A stretch of DNA of 64,000 nucleotides, from assembly GCA_963457665.1 (NCBI GenBank), contig OY735209.1, positions 5,417,417 to 5,481,416 on the forward strand. The letters are read 5' to 3'. The notes under the pieces are model-generated. The model was not told where the DNA came from, did no database searches, and saw only the letters and a program-made list of their open reading frames with translations. Positions within the stretch are counted from its first letter, which is position 1, and each line of letters starts with the position of its first letter. This document shows, in pieces, positions 14,186 through 27,400 of this stretch. Source of the DNA: Thysanoteuthis rhombus (Eukaryota > Mollusca > Cephalopoda > Oegopsida > Thysanoteuthidae). The position numbers were made by a program, and so were the translations under genes.

Positions 14186-17100
14186 CCTTCCTGCAGGTCT
14201 GGAACCGATGACAGGTTGACTGTACAAGACGTCTTTTGATGGCAAACGGCTATGTAGCAAGTTACAGGCCTTCTTGCTGGTCTGGAACCAATGACAGGTT
14301 GACTGTACAAGACGTCTTTTGATGGTGGACGGCTATGTAACAAGTTACAGGCCTTCCAACAGGTCTTGAACCAATGACAGGTTGACTGTACAAGACGTCT
14401 TTTGGTGGCAAACGGCTATGTAGCAAGTTACAGGCCTTCCTGCAGGTCTGGAACCAATGACAGGTTGACTGTACAAGACGTCTTTTGATGGCAAACAGCT
14501 ATGTAACAAGTTACAGGCCTTCCTGCAGGTATGGACCAATGACAGGTTGACTGTACAAGACGTCTTTTGATGGCAAACAGCTATGTAACAAGTTACAGGC
14601 TTTCCTTCAGGTCTGGAACCAATGACAGGTTGACTGTACAAAACGTCTTTTCATGGCAAACAGCTATGTAACAAGTTACAGGCTTTCCTGCAGGTCTGGA
14701 ACCAAAGACAGGTTGACTGTACAAGACGTCTTTTGGGGGCAAACGGCTATGTAATAAGTTACAGGCCTTCCTGCAGGTCTGGAACCAATGACAGGTTGAC
14801 TGTACAAGACGTCTTTTGATGGCAAACGGCTATGTAACAAGTTACAGGCCTTCCTACAGGTCTTGAACCAATGACAGGCTGACTGTACAAGACGTCTTAT
14901 GATGGCAAACAGCTATGTAACAAGTTACAGGCCTTCCTGCAGGTCTGGAACCAATGACAGGTTGACTGTACAAGACGTCTTTTGATGGCAAACAGCTATG
15001 TAACAGGTTACAGGCCTTCCTGCAGGTCTGGAACCAATGACAGGTTGACTGTACAAGACGTCTTTTGATGGCAAACAGCTATGTAACAAGTTACAGGCCT
15101 TCCTGCAGGTCTGGAACCAATGACAGGTTGACTGTACAAGATGTCTTTTGATGGCAAACGGCTATGTAACAAGTTACAGGCCTTCCTGCAGGTCTGGAAC
15201 CAATGACAGGTTGACTGTACAAGACGTCTTTTGATGGCAAACAGCTATGTAACAAGTTACAGGCCTTCCTGCAGGTCTGGAACAAATGACAAGTTGACTG
15301 CACAACACGTCTTTTGATGGCAAACAGCTATGTAACAAGTTACAGGCCTTCCTGCAGGTCTGGAACCGATGACAGGTTGACTGTACAAGACGTCTTATGA
15401 TGGCAAACGGCTATGTAACAATTTACAGGCCTTCTTGCAGGTCTGGAACCAATGACAGGTTGACTGCACAACACGTCTTTTGATGGCAAACGGCTATGTA
15501 ACAAGTTACAGGCCTTCCTGCAGGTGTGGAACCAATAACAGGTTGACTGTACAAGACGTCTTTTGATGGCAAACAGCTATGTAACAAGTTACAGGCCTTC
15601 CTGCAGGTCTGGAACCAATGACAGGTTGACTGTACGAGACGTCTTATGTTGGCAAACAGCTATGTAACAAGTTACAGGCTTTCCTTCAGGTCTTGAACCA
15701 ATGACAGGTTGACTGTACAAAACGTCTTTTCATGGCAAACAGCTATGTAACAAGTTACAGGCTTTCCTGCAGGTCTGGAACCAAAGACAGGTTGACTGTA
15801 CAACACGTCTTTTGGGGGCAAACGGCTATGTAATAAGTTACAGGCCTTCCTGCAGGTCTGGAACCAATGACAGGTTGACTGTACAAGACGTCTCTTGATG
15901 GCAAACGGCTATGTAACAAGTTACAGGCCTTCCTACAGGTCTTGAACCAATGACAGGCTGACTGTACAAGACGTCTTATGATGGCAAACAGCTATGTAAC
16001 AAGTTACAGGCCTTCCTGCAGGTCTGGAACCAATGACAGGTTGACTGTACAAGACGTCTTTTGATGGCAAACAGCTATGTAACAGGTTACAGGCCTTCCT
16101 GTAGGTCTGGAACCAATGACAGGTTGACTGTACAAGACGTCTTTTGATGGCAAACAGCTATGTAACAAGTTACAGGCCTTCCTGCAGGTCTGGAACCAAT
16201 GACAGGTTGACTGTACAAGATGTCTTTTGATGGCAAACGGCTATGTAACAAGTTACAGGCCTTCCTGCAGGTCTGAAACCAATGACAGGTTGACTGTACA
16301 AGACGTCTTTTGATGGCAAACAGCTATGTAACAAGTTACAGGCCTTCCTGCAGGTCTGGAACAAATGACAAGTTGACTGCACAACACGTCTTTTGATGAC
16401 AAACAGCTATGTAACAAGTTACAGGCCTTCCTGCAGGTCTGGAACCGATGACAGGTTGACTGTACAAGACGTCTTATGATGGCAAACGGCTATGTAACAA
16501 TTTACAGGCCTTCTTGCAGGTCTGGAACCAATGACAGGTTGACTGCACAACACGTCTTTTGATGGCAAACGGCTATGTAACAAGTTACAGGCCTTCCTGC
16601 AGGTCTGGAACCAATAACAGGTTGACTGTACAAGACGTCTTTTGATGGCAAACAGCTATGTAACAAGTTACAGGCCTTCCTGCAGGTCTGGAACCAATGA
16701 CAGGTTGACTGTACAAGACGTCTTATGTTGGCAAACGGCTATGTAACAAGTAACAGGCCTTCCTGCAGGTCTGGAACCAATGACAGGTTGACTGTACAAG
16801 ACGTCTTTTGATGGCAAACAGCTATGTAACGAGTTACAAGTCTTCCTGCAGGTGTGGAACCAATGACAGGTTGACTGTACAAGACGTCTTTTAATGGCAA
16901 AAAACTATGTAACAAGTTACGGGCCTTCCTGCAGGTCTGGAACCGATGACAGGTTGACTGTACAAGACGTCTTTTGATGGCAAACGGCTATGTAGCAAGT
17001 TACAGGCCTTCTTGCTGGTCTGGAACCAATGACAGGTTGACTGTACAAGACGTCTTTTGATGGTGGACGGCTATGTAACAAGTTACAGGCCTTCCAACAG

Positions 17101-20100
17101 GTCTTGAACCAATGACAGGTTGACTGTACAAGACGTCTTTTGGTGGCAAACGGCTATGTAGCAAGTTACAGGCCTTCCTGCAGGTCTGGAACCAATGACA
17201 GGTTGACTGTACAAGACGTCTTTTGATGGCAAACAGCTATGTAACAAGTTACAGGCCTTCCTGCAGGTATTGACCAATGACAGGTTGACTGTACAAGACG
17301 TCTTTTGATGGCAAACAGCTATGTAACAAGTTACAGGCTTTCCTTCAGGTCTGGAACCAATGACAGGTTGACTGTACAAAACGTCTTTTCATGGCAAACA
17401 GCTATGTAACAAGTTACAGGCTTTCCTGCAGGTCTGGAACCAAAGACAGGTTGACTGTACAAGACGTCTTTTGGGGGCAAACGGCTATGTAATAAGTTAC
17501 AGGCCTTCCTGCAGGTCTGGAACCAATGACAGGTTGACTGTACAAGACGTCTTTTGATGGCAAACGGCTATGTAACAAGTTACAGGCCTTCCTACAGGTC
17601 TTGAACCAATGACAGGTTGACTGTACAAGACGACTTATGATGGCAAACAGCTATGTAACAAGTTACAGGCCTTCCTGCAGGTCTGGAACCAATGACAGGC
17701 TGACTGTACAAGACGTCTCATGATGGCAAACGGCTATGTAACAAGTTACAGGCCTCCCTGCAGGTCTGGAACCAATGACAGGTTGACTGTACAAGATGTT
17801 TTTTGATGGCAAACAGCTATGTAACAAGTTACAGGCCTTCTTGCAGGTCTGGAACCGATGACAGTTTGACTGTACAAGACGTCTTTTGATGGCAAACAGC
17901 TATGTAACAAGTTACAGGCCTTCCTGCAGGTCTGGAACCAATGACAGGTTGACTGCACAACACGTCTTTTGATGGCAAACAGCTATGTAAAAAGTTACAG
18001 GCCTTCCTGCAGGTCTGAATCGATGACAAGTTGACTGTACAAGACGTCTTTTGATGGCAAACAGCTATGTAACAAGTTACAGGCTTTCCTGCAGGTCTGG
18101 AACCAATGACAAGTTGACTGCACAACACGTCTTTTGATGGCAAACAGCTATGTAAAAAGTTACAGGCCTTCCTGCAGGTCTGGAACCGATGACAGGTTGA
18201 CTGTACAAGACGTCTTTTGATGGCAAACAGCTATGTAACAAGTTACAGGCCTTCCTGCAGGTCTGGAACCAATGACAGGTTGACTGTACAAGACGTCTTA
18301 TGATGGCAAACGGCTATGTAACAAGTTACAGGCCTTCCTGCAGGTCTGGAACCAATGACAGGTTGACTGTACAAGACGTCTTTTGATGGCAAACGGCTAT
18401 GTAACAAGTTACAGGCCTTCCTACAGGTCTTGAACCAATGACAGGCTGACTGTACAAGACGTCTTATGATGGCAAACAGCTATGTAACAAGTTACAGGCC
18501 TTCCTGCAGGTCTGGAACCAATGACAGGTTGACTGTACAAGACGTCTTTTGATGGCAAACAGCTATGTAACAGGTTACAGGCCTTCCTGCAGGTCTGGAA
18601 CCAATGACAGGTTGACTGTACAAGACGTCTTTTGATGGCAAACAGCTATGTAACAAGTTACAGGCCTTCCTGCAGGTCTGGAACCAATGACAGGTTGACT
18701 GTACAAGATGTCTTTTGATGGCAAACGGCTATGTAACAAGTTACAGGCCTTCCTGCAGGTCTGGAACCAATGACAGGTTGACTGTACAAGACGTCTTTTG
18801 ATGGCAAACAGCTATGTAACAAGTTACAGGCCTTCCTGCAGGTCTGGAACAAATGACAAGTTGACTGCAAAACACGTCTTTTGATGGCAAACAGCTATGT
18901 AACAAGTTACAGGCCTTCCTGCAGGTCTGGAACCGATGACAGGTTGACTGTACAAGACGTCTTATGATGGCAAACGGCTATGTAACAATTTACAGGCCTT
19001 CTTGCAGGTCTGGAACCAATGACAGGTTGACTGCACAACACGTCTTTTGATGGCAAACGGCTATGTAACAAGTTACAGGCCTTCCTGCAGGTCTGGAACC
19101 AATAACAGGTTGACTGTACAAGACGTCTTTTGATGGCAAACAGCTATGTAACAAGTTACAGGCCTTCCTGCAGGTCTGGAACCAATGACAGGTTGACTGT
19201 ACAAGACGTCTTATGTTGGCAAACAGCTATGTAACAAGTTACAGGCCTTCCTGCAGGTATGGACCAAAGACAGGTTGACTGTACAAGACGTCTTTTGATG
19301 GCAAACAGCTATGTAACAAGTTACAGGCTTTCCTTCAGGTCTGGAACCAATGACAGGTTGACTGTACAAAACGTCTTTTCATGGCAAACAGCTATGTAAC
19401 AAGTTACAGGCTTTCCTGCAGGTCTGGAACCAAAGACAGGTTGACTGTACAACACGTCTTTTGGGGGCAAACGGCTATGTAATAAGTTACAGGCCTTCCT
19501 GCAGGTCTGGAACCAATGACAGGTTGACTGTTCAAGACGTCTCTTGATGGCAAACGGCTATGTAACAAGTTACAGGCCTTCCTACAGGTCTTGAACCAAT
19601 GACAGGCTGACTGTACAAGACGTCTTATGATGGCAAACAGCTATGTAACAAGTTACAGGCCTTCCTGCAGGTCTGGAACCAATGACAGGTTGACTGTACA
19701 AGACGTCTTTTGATGGCAAACAGCTATGTAACAGGTTACAGGCCTTCCTGCAGGTCTGGAACCAATGACAGGTTGACTGTACAAGACGTCTTTTGATGGC
19801 AAACAGCTATGTAACAAGTTACAGGCCTTCCTGCAGGTCTGGAACCAATGACAGGTTGACTGTACAAGATGTCTTTTGATGGCAAACGGCTATGTAACAA
19901 GTTACAGGCCTTCCTGCAGGTCTGGAACCAATGACAGGTTGACTGTACAAGACGTCTTTTGATGGCAAACAGCTATGTAACAAGTTACAGGCCTTCCTGC
20001 AGGTCTGGAACAAATGACAAGTTGACTGCACAACACGTCTTTTGATGGCGAACAGCTATGTAACAAGTTACAGGCCTTCCTGCAGGTCTGGAACCGATGA

Positions 20101-22194
20101 CAGGTTGACTGTACAAGACGTCTGATGATGGCAAACGGCTATGTAACAATTTACAGGCCTTCCTGCAGGTCTGGAACCGATGACAGGTTGACTGTACAAG
20201 ACGTCTTTTGATGGCAAACGGCTATGTAGCAAGTTACAGGCCTTCTTGCTGGTCTGGAACCAATGACAGGTTGACTGTACAAGACGTCTTTTGATGGTGG
20301 ACGGCTATGTAACAAGTTACAGGCCTTCCAACAGGTCTTGAACCAATGACAGGTTGACTGTACAAGACGTCTTTTGGTGGCAAACGGCTATGTAGCAAGT
20401 TACAGGCCTTCCTGCAGGTCTGGAACCAATGACAGGTTGACTGTACAAGACGTCTTTTGATGGCAAACAGCTATGTAACAAGTTACAGGCCTTCCTGCAG
20501 GTATTGACCAATGACAGGTTGACTGTACAAGACGTCTTTTGATGGCAAACAGCTATGTAACAAGTTACAGGCTTTCCTTCAGGTCTGGAACCAATGACAG
20601 GTTGACTGTACAAAACGTCTTTTCATGGCAAACAGCTATGTAACAAGTTACAGGCTTTCCTGCAGGTCTGGAACCAAAAACAGGTTGACTGTACAAGACG
20701 TCTTTTGGGGGCAAACGGCTATGTAATAAGTTACAGGCCTTCCTGCAGGTCTGGAACCAATGACAGGTTGACTGTACAAGACGTCTTTTGATGGCAAACG
20801 GCTATGTAACAAGTTACAGGCCTTCCTACAGGTCTTGAACCAATGACAGGTTGACTGTACAAGACGTCTTATGATGGCAAACAGCTATGTAACAAGTTAC
20901 AGGCCTTCCTGCAGGTCTGGAACCAATGACAGGCTGACTGTACAAGACGTCTCATGATGGCAAACGGCTATGTAACAAGTTACAGGCCTCCCTGCAGGTC
21001 TGGAACCAATGACAGGTTGACTGTACAAGATGTTTTTTGATGGCAAACAGCTATGTAACAAGTTACAGGCCTTCCTGCAGGTCTGGAACCGATGACAGTT
21101 TGACTGTACAAGACGTCTTTTGATGGCAAACAGCTATGTAACAAGTTACAGGCCTTCCTGCAGGTCTGGAACCAATGACAGGTTGACTGCACAACACGTC
21201 TTTTGATGGCAAACAGCTATGTAAAAAGTTACAGGCCTTCCTGCAGGTCTGAATCGATGACAAGTTGACTGTACAAGACGTCTTTTGATGGCAAACAGCT
21301 ATGTAACAAGTTACAGGCTTTCCTGCAGGTCTGGAACCAATGACAAGTTGACTGCACAACACGTCTTTTGATGGCAAACAGCTATGTAAAAAGTTACAGG
21401 CCTTCCTGCAGGTCTGGAACCGATGACAGGTTGACTGTACAAGACGTCTTTTGATGGCAAACAACTATGTAACAAGTTACAGGCCTTCCTGCAGGTCTGG
21501 AACCAATGACAGGTTGACTGTACAAGACGTCTTATGATGGCAAACGGCTATGTAACAAGTTACAGGCCTTCCTGCAGGTCTGGAACCAATGACAGGTTGA
21601 CTGTACAAGACGTCTTTTGATGGCAAACGGCTATGTAACAAGTTACAGGCCTTCCTACAGGTCTTGAACCAATGACAGGCTGACTGTACAAGACGTCTTA
21701 TGATGGCAAACAGCTATGTAACAAGTTACAGGCCTTCCTGCAGGTCTGGAACCAATGACAGGTTGACTGTACAAGACGTCTTTTGATGGCAAACAGCTAT
21801 GTAACAGGTTACAGGCCTTCCTGCAGGTCTTGAACCAATGACAGGTTGACTGTACAAGACGTCTTTTGATGGCAAACAGCTATGTAACAAGTTACAGGCC
21901 TTCCTGCAGGTCTGGAACCAATGACAGGTTGACTGTACAAGATGTCTTTTGATGGCAAACGGCTATGTAACAAGTTACAGGCCTTCCTGCAGGTCTGGAA
22001 CCAATGACAGGTTGACTGTACAAGACGTCTTTTGATGGCAAACAGCTATGTAACAAGTTACAGGCCTTCCTGCAGGTCTGGAACAAATGACAAGTTGACT
22101 GCAAAACACGTCTTTTGATGGCAAACAGCTATGTAACAAGTTACAGGCCTTCCTGCAGGTCTGGAACCGATGACAGGTTGACTGTACAAGACGT
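14186..22194. repeat. Long higher-order duplications (2,738 and 3,234 bp offsets)
   Basis: Variants TTGCTGGTC, TTCCAACAGGTC, GGTGGCAAACGG and the one-base-short GGTAT(G/T)GACCAATG occur in order near 14,260-14,540, 17,000-17,280 and 20,230-20,515. About 2.0 kb (16,925-18,960) is repeated at 20,159-22,194 with a constant 3,234-bp offset (39 monomers less 3 bases). Nested within are 13-monomer (1,079 bp, 15,091 to 16,170) and 14-monomer (1,161 bp, 18,658 to 19,819) offsets. The single-base deletions are shared between copies, so they pre-date the copying. Confidence 0.85.
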
Positions 22195-24449
22195 CTTTTG
22201 ATGGCAAACAGCTATGTAACAAGTTACAGGCCTTCCTGCAGGTCTGGAACGAATGACAGGTTGACTGTAAAAGACGTCTATTGATGGCGAATAGCTATGT
22301 AACAAGTTACAGGCCTTCCTGCAGGTCTGGAACCAATGACAGGTTGACTGTACAAGACGTCTTTTGATGGCAAACAGCTATGTAACAAGTTACAGGCTTC
22401 CCTGCAGGTCTGGAACCAATGACAGGTTGACTGTACAAGACGTCTTTTGATGGCAAACAGCTATGTAACAAGTTACAGGCCTTCCTGCAGGTCTGGAACC
22501 AATGACAGGTTGACTGTACAAGACGTTTTTTGATGGCAAACAGCCATGTAACAAGTTACAGGCCTTCCTGCAGGTCTGGAACCAATGACAGGTTGACTGT
22601 ACAAGACGTCTTTTGATGGCAAACAGCTATGTAACAAGTTACAGGCCTTCCTGCAGGTCTGGAACCAATGACAGGTTGACTGTACAAGACGTCTTTTGAT
22701 GGCAAACAGCTATGTAACAAGTTACAGATCTTCCTGCAGGTCTGGAACCAATGACAGGTTGACTGTAGAAGACGTCTTCTGATGGCAAACAGCTATGTAA
22801 CAAGTTACAGGCCTTCCTGCACGTCTGGAACCAATGACAGGTTGACTGTACAAGACGTCTTTTGATGGCAAACAGCTATGTAACAAGTTACAGGCCTTCC
22901 TGCAGGTCTGGAACCAATGACAGGATGACTGTACAAGATATCTTTCGATGGCAAACGGCTATGTAACAAGTTACAGGCCTTCCTGAAGGTCTGGAACCAA
23001 TGACAGGTTGACTGTACAAGATATCTTTTGATGGCAAACAGCTCTGTAACAAGTTACAGGCCTTCCTGCAGGTCTGGAACCAATGACAGGTTGACTGTAC
23101 AAGACGTCTTCTGATGGCAAACAGCTATGTAACAAGTTACAGGCCTTCCTGCAGGTCTGGAACCAATGACAGGTTGACTGTACAAGACGTCTTTTGATGG
23201 CAAACAGCTATGTAACAAGTTACAGGCCTTCCTGCAGGTCTGGAACCAATGACAGGTTGACTGTACAAGACGTCTTTTGATGGCAAACAGCTATGTAACA
23301 AGTTACATGCCTTCCTGCAGGTCTGGAACCAATGACAGGTTGACTGCACAACACGTCTTTTGATGGCAAACAGCTATGTAACAAGTTACAGGCCTTCCTG
23401 CAGGTCTGGAACCAATGACAGGTTGACTGTACATGACGTCTTTTGATGGCAAACAGCTATGTAACAAGTTACAGGCCTTCCTGCAGGTCTGGAACCAATG
23501 ACAGGTTGACTGTACAAGACGTCTTTTGATGGCAAACAGCTATGTAACAAGTTACAGGCTTTCCTGCAGGTCTGGAACCAATGACAGGTTGACTGTACAA
23601 GACGTCTTTTGATGGCAAACAGCTATGTAACAAGTTTCAGGCCTTCCTGCAGGTCTGGAACCAATGACAGGTTGACTGTACAAGATATCTTTTGATGGCA
23701 GACGGCTATGTAACAAGTTACAGGCCTTCCTGAAGGTCTGGAACCAATGACAGGTTGACTGTACAAGATATCTTTTGATGGCAAACGGCTATGTAACAAG
23801 TTACAGGCCATCCTGCAGGTCTGGAACCAATGACAGGTTGACTGTACAAGACGTCTTTTGATGGCAAACAGCTATGTAACAAGTTACAAGCCTTCTTGCA
23901 GGTCTGGAACCAATGACAGGTTGACTGTACAAGACGTCTTTTGATGGCAAACAGCTATGTAACAAGTTACAGGCCTTCCTGCAGGTCTGGAACCAATGAC
24001 AGGTTGACTGTACAAGACGTCTTTTGATGGCAAACAGCTATGTAACAAGTTACAGGCCTTCCTGCAGGTCTGGAACCAATGACAGGTTGACTGTACAAGA
24101 CGTCTTTTGATGGCAAACAGCTATGTAACAAGTTACAGGCCTTCCTGCAGGTCTGGAACCAATGGCAGGTTGACTGTACAAGACGTCTTTTGATGGCAAA
24201 CAGCTATGTAACAAGTTACAGGCCTTCCTGCAGGTCTGGAACCAATGACAGGTTGACTGCACAACACGTCTTTTGATGGCAAACAGCTATGTAACAAGTT
24301 ACAGGCCTTCCTGCAGGTCTGGAACCAATGACAGGTTGACTGTACAAGACGTCTTTTGATGGCAAACAGCTATGTAACAAGTTACAGTCCTTCCTGCAGG
24401 TGTGGAACCAATGACAGGTTGACACTACAAGACGTCTTTTGATGGCAAA

Positions 24450-27400
24450 CAGCTATGTAACAAGTTACAGGCTTTCCTGCAGGTCTGGAACCAATGACAG
24501 GTTGACTGTACAAGACGTCTTTTGATGGCAAACAGCTATGTAACAAGTTACAGGCCTTCCTGCAGGTCTGGAACCAATGACAGGTTGACTGTACATGATG
24601 TCTTTTGATGGCAAACGGCTATGTAACAAGTTACAGGCCTTCCTGCAGGTCTGGAACCAATGACAGGTTGACTGCACAACACGTCTTCTGATGGCAAACA
24701 GCTATTTAACAAGTTACAGGCCTTCCTGCAGGTCTGAAACCAATGACAGGTTGACTGTACAAGACGTCTTTTGATGGCAAACAGCTATGTAACAAGTTAC
24801 AGGCCTTCCTGCCGGTCTGGAACCAATGACAGGTTGACTGTACAAGACGTTTTCTGATGGCAAACAGCTATGTAACAAGTTACAGGCCTTCCTGCAGGTC
24901 TGGAACCAATGACAGGTTGACTGTACAAGACGTCTTTTGATGGCAAACAGCTATGTAACAAGTTACAGGCCTTCCTGCAGGTCTGGAACCAATGACAGGT
25001 TGACTGTAGAAGACGTCTTCTGATGGCAAACAGCTATGTAACAAGTTACAGGCCTTCCTGCAGGTCTGGAACCAATGACAGGTTGACTGTAGAAGACGTC
25101 TTCTGATGGCAAACAGCTATGTAACAAGTTACAGGCCTTCCTGCACGTCTGGAACCAATGACAGGTTGACTGTACAAGACGTCTTCTGATGGCAAACGGC
25201 TATGTAACAAGTTACAGGCCTTCCTGCAGGTCTGGAACCAATGACAGGTTGACTGTACAAGACGTCTTTTGATGGCAAACAGCTATGTAACAAGTTACAG
25301 GCCTTCCTGCAGGTCTGGAACCAATGACAGGTTGACTGCACAACACGTCTTTTGATGGCAAACAGCTATGTAACAAGTTACAGGCCTTCCTGCAGGTCTG
25401 GAACCAATGACAGGTTGACTGTACAAGACGTCTTTTGATGGCAAACAGCTATGTAACAAGTTACAGGCCTTCCTGCAGGTCTGGAACCAATGACAGGATG
25501 ACTGTACAAGACGTCTTTTGATGGCAAACAGCTATGTAACAAGTTACAGGCTTTCCTGCAGGTCTAGAACCAATGACAGGTTGACTGTACAAGACGCCTT
25601 TTGATGGCAAACAGCTATGTAACAAGTTATAGGCCTTCCTGCAGGTCTGGAACCAATGACAGGTTGACTGTACAAGATATCTTTTGATGGCAAACGGCTA
25701 TGTAACAAGTTACAGGCCTTCCTGCAGGTCTGGAACCAATGACAGGTTGACTGTACAAGATATCTTTTGATGGCAAACGGCTATGTAACAAGTTACAGGC
25801 CTTCCTGCAGGTCTGGAACCAATGACAGGTTGACTGTACAAGACGTCTTTTGATGGCAAACAGCTATGTAACAAGTTACAGGCTTTCCTGCAGGTCTGGA
25901 ACCAATGACAGGTTGACTGTACAAGACGTCTTTTGATGGCAAACAGCTATGTAACAAGTTACAGGCCTTCCTGCAGGTCTGGAACCAATGACAGGTTGAC
26001 TGTACATGACGTCTTTTGATGGCAAACGGCTATGTAACAAGTTACAGGCCTTCCTGCAGGTCTGGAACCAATGACAGGTTGACTGCACAACACGTCTTTT
26101 GATGGCAAACAGCTATGTAACAAGTTACAGGCCTTCCTGCAGGTCTGGAACCAATGACAGGTTGACTGTACAAGACGTCTTTTGATGGCAAACAGCTATG
26201 TAACAAGTTACAGGCCTTCTTGCAGGTCTGGAACCAATGACAGGTTGACTGTACAAGATATCTTACGATGGCAAACGACTATGTAACAAGTTACAGGCCT
26301 TCCTGAAGGTCTGGAACCAATGACGGGTTGACTGTACAAGATATCTTTTGATGGCAAACGGCTATGTAACAAGTTACAGGCCTTCCTGAAGGTCTGGAAC
26401 CAATGACAGGTTGACTGTACAAGATATCTTTTGATGGCAAACAGCTATGTAACAAGTTACAGGCCTTCCTGCAGGTCTGGAACCAATGACAGGTTGACTG
26501 TACAAGATATCTTACGATGGCAAACGGCTATGTAACAAGTTACAGGCCTTCCTGCAGGTCTGGAACCAATGACAGGTTGACTGTACAAGACGTCTTTTGA
26601 TGGCAAACAGCTATGTAACAAGTTACAGGCTTTCCTGCAGGTCTGGAACCAATGACAGGTTGACTGTACAAGACGTCTTTTGATGGCAAACAGCTATGTA
26701 ACAAGTTACAGGCCTTCCTGCAGGTCTGGAACCAATGACAGGTTGACTGTACATGACGTCTTTTGATGGCAAACGGCTATGTAACAAGTTACAGGCCTTC
26801 CTGCAGGTCTGGAACCAATGACCGGTTGACTGCACAACACGTCTTTTGATGGCAAACAGCTATGTAACAAGTTACAGGCCTTCCTGCAGGTCTGGAACCA
26901 ATGACAGGTTGACTGTACAAGACGTCTTTTGATGGCAAACAGCTATGTAACAAGTTACAGGCCTTCTTGCAGGTCTGGAACCAATGACAGGTTGACTCTA
27001 CAAGACGTCTTTTGATGGTGAATAGCTATGTAACAAGTTACAGGCCTTCCTGCAGGTCTGGAACCAATGACAGGTTGACTGTACAAGATATCTTACGATG
27101 GCAAACGGCTATGTAACAAGTTACAGGCCTTCCTGAAGGTCTGGAACCAATGACGGGTTGACTGTACAAGATATCTTTTGATGGCAAACGGCTATGTAAC
27201 AAGTTACAGGCCTTCCTGAAGGTCTGGAACCAATGACAGGTTGACTGTACAAGATATCTTTTGATGGCAAACAGCTATGTAACAAGTTACAGGCCTTCCT
27301 GCAGGTCTGGAACCAATGACAGGTTGACTGTAAAAGATATCTTACGATGGCAAACGGCTATGTAACAAGTTACAGGCCTTCCTGCAGGTCTGGAACCAAT